Shown in pieces: positions 9,141-18,504 of a stretch of 37,842 nucleotides of DNA. The stretch covers positions 1 through 37,842 of the forward strand of contig CASFFN010000041.1 of assembly GCA_949293985.1 (NCBI GenBank), in the 5' to 3' direction. The position numbers and the translations under genes were made by a program. Position 1 is the stretch's first letter. Each line of letters starts with the position of its first letter. This DNA comes from an uncultured Eubacteriales bacterium. Its GTDB lineage: Bacteria > Bacillota > Clostridia > Oscillospirales > Oscillospiraceae. The notes under the pieces are model-generated. The model had not been told where the DNA came from and did not search any database. It was given only the letters and a program-made list of their open reading frames with translations.

Positions 9141-10025
9141 ATGGCAAAGGTAGACAACGCGGTAATGATCGTGGCCGGGACTTCCAGCCGCTTCGCCCCC
9201 CTGTCTTATGAGCGCCCCAAGGGGCTTACCCAGGTGCGGGGGGAGATCCTCATTGAACGGCAGATTTCCCAGCTCCGGGAGGCAGGCGTCCGGGACATTT
9301 ACTTAGTGGTAGGGTACATGGGGGACCGGTTCTCCTATCTGCGGAAAAAATTCGGGGTACATATTCTGGAAAATCCCCAATACGCCCAGCGGAACAACCA
9401 CGGGAGCATCTACGCCGCCCGGGAGGTGCTGGGCAATTCCTATGTGTGCTGCGGGGACAACTATTTTGCCGTCAACCCTTTTGAGCCGGAGGTGGGGGAG
9501 AGCTACTACGCCACGGTGTTTGCCAAAGGCCCCACCCGGGAGTGGTGCGTCTACACGGACGCGGAGGATGTGATTTCCCGGGTGGAGATTGGCGGCGCGG
9601 ACGCCTGGTATATGCTGGGACATACCTATTGGGATGCTGACTTCTCCCGGAAATTCCTGGACATTCTGGAAAAAGAATACGACCTTCCGGAAACCCGGGA
9701 CAAGCTGTGGGAGGGAATCTACGCCGGCCATCTGGATGTGCTTCGGATGAAGCGCCGCCGCTACCCGGCGGGGACGATTTTTGAGTTTGACACCCTGGAC
9801 GAGCTGCGGGCGTTCGACCCCTCCTATTGGGAGGACAGCCGCTCCGCCATTTTGAAGGACGCGGCGGCGCAGCTGGGCTGCCGGGACGGGGAGCTTACCG
9901 GAATCCGCGCCCTCCGGGGCAGCGGCAACGCGGCGGCGGGCTTTTCCTTCTGCCGGAGGGAAAAGCGCTACTACTACGACTACCAGGAAAGAATTGTGAG
10001 GGAAGGGCAATGGCAAGACAGATAG
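9141..10025 (+). CDS. licC: LicC-like CTP:phosphocholine cytidylyltransferase
   Basis: 294 residues, cytoplasmic. Predicted reaction: CTP + phosphocholine (or a similar phospho-alcohol) to CDP-choline + PPi. Seen: a nucleotidyltransferase fold with AVMIVAGTSSRFAPL and the ERPKGLTQV signature, then VVGYMGDRF, ENPQYAQRNNHGSIYAA and CCGDNYF, all placed as in LicC/RmlA-type enzymes. The protein is about 60 residues longer than pneumococcal LicC, with a C-terminal extension of unknown role. The start has GGAGGG eight bases upstream and a perfect promoter. Its end overlaps the kinase gene by 16 bp, so the two are translationally coupled. The LicA-type kinase next door supports a choline-like substrate, but ethanolamine or another amino-alcohol is not excluded. 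Confidence 0.85.
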   Translation: MAKVDNAVMIVAGTSSRFAPLSYERPKGLTQVRGEILIERQISQLREAGVRDIYLVVGYMGDRFSYLRKKFGVHILENPQYAQRNNHGSIYAAREVLGNSYVCCGDNYFAVNPFEPEVGESYYATVFAKGPTREWCVYTDAEDVISRVEIGGADAWYMLGHTYWDADFSRKFLDILEKEYDLPETRDKLWEGIYAGHLDVLRMKRRRYPAGTIFEFDTLDELRAFDPSYWEDSRSAILKDAAAQLGCRDGELTGIRALRGSGNAAAGFSFCRREKRYYYDYQERIVREGQWQDR

Positions 10026-10918
10026 AAAGCCGGGACATCCCCCGGATCCGGGCGCTTCTTGGCATGGTTTTGGGGACGGAGGACTACGCCCGGCTGGAAC
10101 GGCTGGGGGGACTGACCAACCGCACCTACAAGGCCGTGCTGGAAAACGGGGAAATCTATGTGGTTCGGATTCCCGGAGAGGGAACCGGGGAGATGATTTG
10201 CCGGGAGGACGAGAAAATCAGCACCACCCTTGCCTGCTCCCTGGGGGTGGACGCCCCTTTGCTGTACTTTGGGGACGGAGGCGAGAAGGTCAGCCGGTAT
10301 ATTCCAAAGGCCCGGACCATGTGCGCCGCCGCCTTGCGGAGCCGGGAGCGGATTGGGCAGGTGGCGGCGCTTCTTCGCCGGGTCCATACCTGCGGCGTGG
10401 ACACGGGGGTTCCTTTCCAGGTGTTCTCCATGGCAGAATCCTATGAGGGGATTATCAAGAATAAAGGCGTACCCATGTACGCCGATTACCCGGAGATTAA
10501 GGAAGCGGTGGCGAAAATCCGCAAAAATCTGCCGGAGCCGGCCCTGGTTCCCTGCCACAATGACCCCCTTTGCGAAAACTGGGTGCAGGGAGCGGACAAA
10601 ATGTACCTGCTGGACTGGGAGTACGCCGGGATGAACGACCCCATGTGGGATTTGGCGGATGTGTCCATCGAGGCGGGCTATACCCCCGCCCAGGACGGTT
10701 GGCTGCTGGAAGCTTACCTGGAGCGTCAGCCCACCGGGGAGGAACAGCGGCGGTTTTTGGCCAATAAGATTTATGTAGACTACCTGTGGACCCTGTGGGC
10801 CAAGACCCGGGTCCCCTATGACGGCCAGCCTATGGAGGACTGGGCGGCGGAGCGGTACGCCCGGCTGAAGGGCTTTTTGGCGGAATTCGGGAGGCTGGAA
10901 GCGGCGGTATGCAGGTAA
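10010..10918 (+). CDS. licA: LicA-like choline kinase
   Basis: 302 residues, cytoplasmic. Predicted to phosphorylate choline with ATP, feeding the cytidylyltransferase. Seen: GGLTNRTYK near the N-terminus (the LicA nucleotide-binding loop), catalytic-loop PCHNDPLCENW, and metal-binding LLDWEYAGMNDPMWDLA, the two hallmark motifs of the choline/ethanolamine kinase family. The ATG at 10010 is preceded by GGGAAGG. An in-frame upstream ATG at 9827 lies deep inside licC and is not used. It overlaps licC by 16 bp and the next gene by 10 bp. No LicB transporter is present here, so choline uptake must be encoded elsewhere. Confidence 0.87.
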   Translation: MARQIESRDIPRIRALLGMVLGTEDYARLERLGGLTNRTYKAVLENGEIYVVRIPGEGTGEMICREDEKISTTLACSLGVDAPLLYFGDGGEKVSRYIPKARTMCAAALRSRERIGQVAALLRRVHTCGVDTGVPFQVFSMAESYEGIIKNKGVPMYADYPEIKEAVAKIRKNLPEPALVPCHNDPLCENWVQGADKMYLLDWEYAGMNDPMWDLADVSIEAGYTPAQDGWLLEAYLERQPTGEEQRRFLANKIYVDYLWTLWAKTRVPYDGQPMEDWAAERYARLKGFLAEFGRLEAAVCR

Positions 10919-12147
10919 TTCTTTACATCGACCCCGGCACCGGGAGTATGCTCTTTACGGTGCTTATCGGCATTTTGGGGGCTTTCGTCTACACATTGCG
11001 GATGCTGTGGATCCGGCTGCGGTTCCGGCTCACCGGCGGCAAAAGCAAAGACAGCCGGAAAAAATACCCGCTGGTGATTTTCTCCGACGACAAACGGTAC
11101 TGGAATATTTTCGCCCCCATCTGCCGGGAGCTGGGCAGCCGGGGCATCGACACGGTGTATTTCACCCAGTCCCCCGACGACCCGGCCCTGACCGCAGAGG
11201 ATCCCCATGTGCAGGCGCTTTGCATCGGCAAGGACAACCGGGCCTTTACCAAGCTCAACTACCTCCGGGCGGATGTGCTCCTTTCCACCACCCCGGGGCT
11301 GGAGGTGTACCAGTGGAAGCGTTCCCCGGATGTGAAATGGTATGTCCACATCCCCCACGCCCCCAGCGACATTACTTTGTACCGGATGTTCGGCCTGGAC
11401 TATTACGACGCCGTGCTTCTCTCCGGGGACTACCAGGCGGAGCAGCTCCGCCAGCTGGAAGCCCTCCGGGAGCTGCCCCCCAAGGAGCTGGTGAAGGCAG
11501 GCATTCCCTATATGGACGAGATGGCCGCCCGGCTGGCCCAGGCCGGGCCGGTTCCGGCCCACCCCACCACGGTGCTGCTGGCTCCCTCCTGGGGAGAAAG
11601 CGCCCTGTTTTCCGTGTACGGCGGGGAGATTCTCCGGGTGCTGCTTGGTACCGGCTACCATGTGATCGTCCGTCCCCATCCCCAGTCCTTTGTCTCGGAA
11701 AAGGAGCGGATGGAAGCCTTGCGGCGGGAATTCCCGGAGAGCGAACAGCTGGAATGGAACCGGGACCGGGACAACTTCCAGGTGCTGCGCCGTTCGGACA
11801 TTCTGATTTCCGACTTCTCCGGGGTGATTTTTGAATTTGCCCTGATTTACGACAAGCCGGTCATCTACACCGACCCCAATTTTGATTTGGGGCCATACGA
11901 CGCCTGGTGGCTGAAAGACCCCCTGTGGACGGCGGGGGCGCTGCCCCGGATTGGGGAGGCTCTGACCCGGGAGAATTTGCCAAACCTCAAGTCCCTGATT
12001 GACGCCTGCCTGCAAGACCCCCGGTACGGGGCGGGACGGCGGCAGGTCAAGGCGGAGACCTGGGCCTATCCCGGCCAGGGAGCCAGGCTGACTGCGGATT
12101 ACTTAGAGAAGAAACTCCGGGAGCTGAACGCCGGAGAGGAGGCGTAA
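10909..12147 (+). CDS. TagF/TagB-like CDP-glycerol:polyol glycerophosphotransferase, membrane-linked
   Basis: 412 residues. Family members transfer glycerol phosphate (or a related CDP-carried group) onto a lipid-linked polymer at the inner membrane face. Seen: an N-terminal YIDPGTGSM motif leading into one membrane helix (about 8-32) and a basic stretch; then a GT-B-like region with YVHIPHAPSDITLYR, LLAPSWGES, VIVRPHPQS and SDFSGVIFEFALIYDKPVIY. These are the conserved blocks of the Glyphos_transf family. It overlaps licA by 10 bp and lies 4 bp before the YidC-sulfatase fusion. In this operon it may build the polymer that receives phosphocholine, or may itself use the CDP-alcohol made by LicC. 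The latter is speculation. Confidence 0.82.
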   Translation: MQVILYIDPGTGSMLFTVLIGILGAFVYTLRMLWIRLRFRLTGGKSKDSRKKYPLVIFSDDKRYWNIFAPICRELGSRGIDTVYFTQSPDDPALTAEDPHVQALCIGKDNRAFTKLNYLRADVLLSTTPGLEVYQWKRSPDVKWYVHIPHAPSDITLYRMFGLDYYDAVLLSGDYQAEQLRQLEALRELPPKELVKAGIPYMDEMAARLAQAGPVPAHPTTVLLAPSWGESALFSVYGGEILRVLLGTGYHVIVRPHPQSFVSEKERMEALRREFPESEQLEWNRDRDNFQVLRRSDILISDFSGVIFEFALIYDKPVIYTDPNFDLGPYDAWWLKDPLWTAGALPRIGEALTRENLPNLKSLIDACLQDPRYGAGRRQVKAETWAYPGQGARLTADYLEKKLRELNAGEEA

Positions 12148-12151
12148 AACC

Positions 12152-14785
12152 ATGTCCTTTTTATCTTTGCTGGAAACCATCCTCATCGGCCCATTGAAGC
12201 TGGTGTTCGAGATGGTCTTTACCCTTTCCTATCAGCTCACCGGCAATCCCGGCCTTTCCATTGTGGTTTTGAGCCTGGTGATGAATTTCCTGGTGCTGCC
12301 CCTTTACAAGCGGGCGGACGCCATGCAGGAGCGGGCCAGGGATGTGGAGGCAAAGCTCTCTGCCGGGGTGGGGCACATCCGCAAGACCTTTAGCGGGGAC
12401 GAGCGGATGATGATTCTGCAAACCTACTACCGCCAGAACCATTACAAGCCCACGGACGCCATGAAAGGCTCTGTGTCTTTGCTTCTGGAAATCCCCTTCT
12501 TTATGGCGGCCTATCAGTTTTTGTCCCACCTTTCCGTTATGGAGGGGACGCCCCTTGGCCCCATCGGGAATCTGGGGGCGCCGGATACCCTCCTCACCAT
12601 CGGCGGGCTGCCCATTCATGTGCTGCCCTTTGTGATGACCGGCGTCAACATTCTGTCCAGCGTTTTGTACCTGAAAGGCTTCCCCCTGAAAAGCAAGATT
12701 CAGGTGTATGCCATGGCGGCGTTTTTCCTGGTGTTTTTGTATAACTCCCCGGCCTGCCTGGTGTTTTACTGGACGCTGAACAATGTGTTCTCCTTAGGAA
12801 AGAATATCTGCTACCGGCTGTTTCGGGGAAGAAAGCCCGCCCGGGCAAAGAAAGTCCGGGCCAAAAAGGAATGGCAGCCGGATAAAAAGACCTTCCTCAT
12901 GGGCTGCGGGTTTCTGACGGTGCTCATCGGCGCGCTGATTCCCTCCGCCTATTTAGCGTCCTCTCCCCAGGAGTTTGTGGACCTTTCCCATTTTGTCCAT
13001 CCTTTGTGGTTCCTGGCCAGTTCTTTCGCCATGGCGGCGGGTACCTTCCTGCTGTGGCTGCCAGTGTTCTACGGCCTGGCCAAGCCCGGGGGAAAAGTGT
13101 TTCTGGAGCGGAGCCTTTTCGCCTTAGGCGGCGTGATGCTGGCTACCTACCTGTTCTTCGGCCGTAAGCTGGGAGTCGTTTCCTCGGATTTGCAGTACGA
13201 AGCCGGTATGTGGTTCCCCATGGCGGAGCAGGTGGGAAACATTGTCCTATGGATTGTTTTGGGCGGCGTCCTGTATTTCCTGGCGGCAAAATTCCGGAAA
13301 ATGCCCGCCTTGGTGCTGCTGGTGGCGGCGCTGAGCCTGGGATGTATGACGGGAATCAACGGGACGCGGGTCTGCCAATCGGTAAAGGCCCTGGAGGCCG
13401 TGCCCGCCCAGGACCGGCAGTTCCGGATCCCCTTGAGCCGGGAGGGAAAAAATGTGGTGGTCATCATGCTGGACCGGGCGCTGGGAGAGTACATCCCCTT
13501 TATGGTGGAGGAAAAGCCGGAGCTGAAAGCCCTGTTTGACGGCTTTACCTACTACGGCAACAGCGTTTCCTTCGGGGGCCACACCAATTTCGCCAGCCCC
13601 GCCCTGCTGGGGGGCTACGAGTATACCCCGGTGGAGATGAACCGCCGGCAGGATAAAGCCATGGTGGAAAAGCACAACGAGGCCCTAAAGCTCATGCCCA
13701 CCCTCTTTTCCCAGGCGGGCTGTCAGGTGACGGTGGCCAATCCCCCCTACGCCAACTACCAATGGGTGCCGGATTTAAGCATTTTTGAGGACATCCCCAA
13801 CTGCAACGCCTACATCGCCCAGTGGAAGCCCGGGGAGCGGGAGAAGTACGGCAGCGCCCAGGAGCGGAATCTGCGGAATTTCTTCTGTTTCTCCCTGATG
13901 AAGACCCTGCCTCTGCCGGCGCAGTACCTGCTTTACGACGGCGGCCAGTACCTCCAGGCCCCCGGCGGGAACGGCGGCCAGGTGGAATACGGCAAGCAGA
14001 GCCTTTGGAGCAATACCAGCGCCACCGGTTACCGCCGGGGCTTTATGATGCACTATCAGATGCTGGAAAGCCTGCCGGAGGTGACCCAAATCCGGGAGGG
14101 CGGGGAAAACACCTTCCTGTTCATGGGGAACGATACCACCCACGAGCCTATGATGCTCCAGCTGCCCGGCTATGTGCCCACGGAGGAGGTGGACAACGCC
14201 GCCTACCAGGCGCTGCTGAAAAACCGCCGGGACGCCGCCGGGCGGGTGCTGAAGCTGGGGAATGTGAGCCAAATCATCCACTACCAGTCCAATATGGCGG
14301 CCCTGCTGCAAATCGGCGCCTGGCTGGACTATCTCCGGACGGAGGGGGTGTATGACAACACCCGGATCATTCTGGTGTCCGACCACGGCTCGGAGCAGTG
14401 GCAGATGGACGCCCTCACCACCCCCGGGAACGGAAAGCTCCAGGATTTGGAGCGGTTTGTGCCCCTGCTGATGGTGAAGGACTTTAACGCCCGGGGCTTT
14501 ACCCAGTCTCAGTCGTTCATGACCAACGCGGATGTGCCCTCCCTGGCCCTGGCGGGTCTGGTGGAAGATCCGGTGAACCCCTTTACGGGGAAGCCCATCT
14601 CCATGGCGGAGAAATTCGCCCACAAGCAGTACATCCCCCTGTCCTTCCAGTATCAGCTGAGCGCCCAGCGGGAAAACAGCTTCGCCCCCTCCCAGTGGGC
14701 CGCGGTGCAGGACAACATCTGGGATATGGACAACTGGGAATTTTTCCCGGAGGAAACGGTGCTGCAAAACCACGCCGACCCCTGA
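12152..14785 (+). CDS. YidC/Oxa1-like domain fused to an LtaS/sulfatase-fold phosphotransferase
   Basis: 877 residues. Residues 1-220 match the YidC/Oxa1 core: a PL-K-FE start, GNPGLSIVVLSLVMNFLVLPLYKR, a charged cytoplasmic hairpin, then helices ending ACLVFYWTLNNVFSLGKN. The groove arginine usual in YidC is replaced by Asn45. About 250-410 holds four more helices. From about 430 there is an extracellular alkaline-phosphatase-superfamily domain: VVVIMLDR (D441), GGHTNFASP with likely nucleophile T478, TTHEP (H664) and VSDHG (D744-H745), matching the metal and catalytic positions of LtaS or phosphoglycerol transferases. A role in adding phospho-alcohol groups to a surface polymer is inferred from the operon. 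Ribosome site AGGAGG lies inside the previous gene. I know of no characterised protein with this architecture. Confidence 0.85.
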   Translation: MSFLSLLETILIGPLKLVFEMVFTLSYQLTGNPGLSIVVLSLVMNFLVLPLYKRADAMQERARDVEAKLSAGVGHIRKTFSGDERMMILQTYYRQNHYKPTDAMKGSVSLLLEIPFFMAAYQFLSHLSVMEGTPLGPIGNLGAPDTLLTIGGLPIHVLPFVMTGVNILSSVLYLKGFPLKSKIQVYAMAAFFLVFLYNSPACLVFYWTLNNVFSLGKNICYRLFRGRKPARAKKVRAKKEWQPDKKTFLMGCGFLTVLIGALIPSAYLASSPQEFVDLSHFVHPLWFLASSFAMAAGTFLLWLPVFYGLAKPGGKVFLERSLFALGGVMLATYLFFGRKLGVVSSDLQYEAGMWFPMAEQVGNIVLWIVLGGVLYFLAAKFRKMPALVLLVAALSLGCMTGINGTRVCQSVKALEAVPAQDRQFRIPLSREGKNVVVIMLDRALGEYIPFMVEEKPELKALFDGFTYYGNSVSFGGHTNFASPALLGGYEYTPVEMNRRQDKAMVEKHNEALKLMPTLFSQAGCQVTVANPPYANYQWVPDLSIFEDIPNCNAYIAQWKPGEREKYGSAQERNLRNFFCFSLMKTLPLPAQYLLYDGGQYLQAPGGNGGQVEYGKQSLWSNTSATGYRRGFMMHYQMLESLPEVTQIREGGENTFLFMGNDTTHEPMMLQLPGYVPTEEVDNAAYQALLKNRRDAAGRVLKLGNVSQIIHYQSNMAALLQIGAWLDYLRTEGVYDNTRIILVSDHGSEQWQMDALTTPGNGKLQDLERFVPLLMVKDFNARGFTQSQSFMTNADVPSLALAGLVEDPVNPFTGKPISMAEKFAHKQYIPLSFQYQLSAQRENSFAPSQWAAVQDNIWDMDNWEFFPEETVLQNHADP

Positions 14786-14809
14786 CGGGCGGAACCGAAG
14801 CGGCAAAAC

Positions 14810-14842
14810 GCCCCCTGACGCGGAATCATTGCGTCAGGGGGC
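14810..14842. terminator. Terminator of the lic operon, probably bidirectional
   Basis: Perfect 12-bp stem (GCCCCCTGACGC / GCGTCAGGGGGC, 9-nt loop) 25 bp after the operon's last stop. The minus-strand side is followed by GTTTTG, so it may also stop read-through from hsp20. Confidence 0.65.
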
Positions 14843-14884
14843 AATCTTATGACCATACGGCGTACCGCTGGCAACGCGTGCGGT

Positions 14885-14992
14885 GCGGCTGTTTTCCTTT
14901 CCCGTTCCGCTGGGTAACGATACCGGGCGGGTCAGGGAAGTAACGATATGCTGGAAGCTGCCGTGCGAAATTGTCAGCGGGCACTGCCCGCC
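14885..14992 (+). repeat. R2 intergenic repeat, copy 1
   Basis: Block running from GCGGCTGTTTTCC through GGTAACGATACCGGG and CCGTGCGAAATTGTC to GGGCACTGCCCGCC. The same blocks recur at 16023-16281 and 21604-21959. It ends 4 bp from the hsp20 stop codon. Confidence 0.75.
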
Positions 14993-14996
14993 CCGC

Positions 14997-15449
14997 TTAT
15001 TCGATTTCCAGGCGCTTGGATTCGGGGAGGACCTGCTGCTTCTTGGGCAGGGTCAGGGTCAGCACGCCGTTGTCGTACTTGGCCTTGATGCCCTGGGTGT
15101 CCACGGCGCTCACATCGAACTGCCGGGCGTACTGGCCGTAGGAGCGCTCGCAGCGGATGTAGCTGTCCTTCTCCTCCTTGTGCTGGGACTTCCGCTCTGC
15201 GTTGATGGTGAGCACATCGCCGTTCAAATCCAGATGGATGTCCTCTTTCCGGAAGCCGGGCAGATCCGCCTCCAGCAGATAATGGTCGCCCTTGTCCTGA
15301 ATGTCGGTCTTAAACTCCGCCAAAGCGCCGCTGCGGAAGAAGCTGCCGAAGGGATCGGCAAAGAAATTCCGCTCCAGTTCCTCCATCTCCCGGAAGGGAT
15401 TGTAGCTGTTTACGCCGTTGTTGTGATTTCTTCTTGTAAGTTCAAACAT
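14997..15449 (-). CDS. Small heat-shock protein, Hsp20/alpha-crystallin family
   Basis: 150 residues, a cytoplasmic ATP-independent holdase. Seen: N-terminal region MFELTRRNHNN...PFREMEELERNFF, then the alpha-crystallin domain (about 45-145) with DIQDKGDHYLLEADLPGF, and YDNGVLTLTLPKKQ near the end as the beta8-9 signature; short tail with RLEIE. The start at 15449 has GGAGG eight bases upstream. A longer in-frame ORF from 15581 would add a basic, low-complexity 44-residue head without family likeness and was not used. A perfect CIRCE operator upstream shows HrcA control. Its end abuts an R2 repeat. Confidence 0.95.
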   Translation of the reverse strand: MFELTRRNHNNGVNSYNPFREMEELERNFFADPFGSFFRSGALAEFKTDIQDKGDHYLLEADLPGFRKEDIHLDLNGDVLTINAERKSQHKEEKDSYIRCERSYGQYARQFDVSAVDTQGIKAKYDNGVLTLTLPKKQQVLPESKRLEIE

Positions 15450-15642
15450 AAAAATACCTCCAAACAAATTCCTGTCGTTTTCTTTTCGGCCGGACCGGCC
15501 GCCTTTGGGTCTGCCGGTTTTGCTTTCACCGGCTGTAGAAACCTTCCATTGGGACTCACCTTGTTTCCTTTCTCTTTTCATGTATAAGCATACCCCCCAA
15601 AATCGGTTTTATTATGGACATTTCGTGAACAAAATGAAAACT

Positions 15643-15669
15643 TTAGCACTCTTGCAGAAAGAGTGCTAA
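15643..15669. promoter_or_regulatory. CIRCE operator (HrcA binding site)
   Basis: Exact consensus TTAGCACTC-N9-GAGTGCTAA. It sits directly at the expected transcription start of hsp20 on the minus strand, about 195 bp before the start codon. No other heat-shock gene is close enough to be its target. Confidence 0.97.
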
Positions 15670-15699
15670 AGTTTACCAAAACAAAGTGGACTGTTGCAA
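15670..15699 (-). promoter_or_regulatory. Promoter of hsp20, overlapped by CIRCE
   Basis: Minus strand TTGCAA (15699-15694), 18-bp spacer, TAAACT (15675-15670). The -10 box is weak, but its edge touches CIRCE, the usual arrangement for HrcA repression. It implies a leader of about 210 nt. Confidence 0.55.
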
Positions 15700-15742
15700 A
15701 TCTCCCATTTTACAACAGGTCACTTTGTTGCACCGCACCCCA

Positions 15743-15789
15743 TAGCTCCCTCCGGGAGGGAGCTGGCGCCGAAGGCGTCTGAGGGAGCA
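15743..15789 (+). repeat. R3 palindromic repeat, copy 1
   Basis: AGCTCCCTCCGGGAGGGAGCT palindrome followed by a second small palindrome (GGCGCC-GAA-GGCGTC) and TGAGGGAG. Related copies are at 15949-16014, 37709-37757 and 37813-37842. Confidence 0.75.
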
Positions 15790-15948
15790 AGCGGGCAGAA
15801 AACTGGCGGTTTGGGGATAGGTGGGTACTTGCTGGTGGTCATCGATACCCTATGCCGATTTTACTGTTTGGTTGCCTCCAATGGGCATGGGAAATGAGAT
15901 CGCTTTGGGGAGGTACCACCTCCGGCAGACAAACAGCCTGTGCGCCCG

Positions 15949-16014
15949 ATGGCTCCCTCCGTCTTGGGGCTGCGCCCCAAGCCACCTCCCTCCCGGAGGG
16001 AGGTATAAACGAAG
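15949..16014 (+). repeat. R3-related palindromes, copy 2
   Basis: GGCTCCCTCC start as in R3, then the palindromes CTTGGGGCTGCGCCCCAAG and CCTCCCTCCCGGAGGGAGG. Nothing coding is seen between 15450 and 16346; the whole 900-bp gap is made of R3 and R2 repeats plus the CIRCE promoter. Confidence 0.65.
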
Positions 16015-16022
16015 CCCTCCGC

Positions 16023-16281
16023 AAGGTAACGATACCGGGGGTAACGATACCGGGCACTGGAGGGGCAGTAACGATTTGCTGAAGATTACCGTGCGCATTG
16101 GCTGCGGGCACTGCCCGCCGATACCGGGCGGGTCAGGGAAAAAACGAATCGCAGAAAGCTACCGTGCGAAATTGCCACCGGGGGCACCCCGGCGGGCACT
16201 GGAGGGGCAGTAACGATTTGCTGAAGATTACCGTGCGCATTGGCTGCGGGCACTGCCCGCCGACACCGGGTGGGTCAGGGA
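16023..16281 (+). repeat. R2 repeats, copies 2 and 3 as a near-tandem direct repeat
   Basis: An approximately 88-bp block (GGGCACTGGAGGGGCAGTAA ... GGGCGGGTCAGGGA) occurs at 16052-16139 and again at 16194-16280 with few changes, separated by another R2 block containing AAAGCTACCGTGCGAAATTG. Confidence 0.8.
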
Positions 16282-16293
16282 ATAGGTATGATG

Positions 16294-16327
16294 AAAAAAG
16301 AAGTCCCCAGGCACCGCCTGGGGACTT
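16294..16327 (-). terminator. Rho-independent terminator of ftsH
   Basis: On the minus strand a 12-bp perfect stem (AAGTCCCCAGGC / GCCTGGGGACTT, 3-nt loop), then CTTTTTT. It lies 20 bp after the ftsH stop. Confidence 0.93.
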
Positions 16328-16346
16328 GTGGTTTTTCCGGGGGTTG

Positions 16347-18281
<1,935 letters not shown>

Positions 18282-18323
18282 TTGGAACCTCCTTCGGTAT
18301 TTCCATTCATTTTTATTCAGCTT

Positions 18324-18352
18324 ATCATATCATATTTTGCCTGGGTCTGCAA
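18324..18352 (-). promoter_or_regulatory. Sigma-A promoter of ftsH
   Basis: Minus strand TTGCAG (18352-18347), 17-bp spacer, TATGAT (18329-18324), 43 bp before the start codon. No CIRCE or CtsR-like site is visible nearby. Confidence 0.85.
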
Positions 18353-18424
18353 TGAATCTTTCGGGACAAATGGGTGAATTTTCTGTAAATTTCCGGCAGT
18401 TTTTTCGGATAGGTGAAAAAACAG

Positions 18425-18453
18425 TTGTCCACGGGAGAAATTTTTGTTATAAT
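18425..18453 (+). promoter_or_regulatory. Sigma-A promoter of rlmB
   Basis: TTGTCC (18425-18430), 17-bp spacer, TATAAT (18448-18453), 51 bp before rlmB and divergent from the ftsH promoter. Confidence 0.85.
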
Positions 18454-18504
18454 GATGTCACTACTATGGACATTATAGCTTTTTTGTAAAGGAATGGACA
18501 GTTT

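Noticed and set aside
15450..15581. N-terminal extension of Hsp20 to 15581
   Set aside because: The added residues are basic, non-conserved low-complexity sequence; GGAGG is ideally placed only for the start at 15449.
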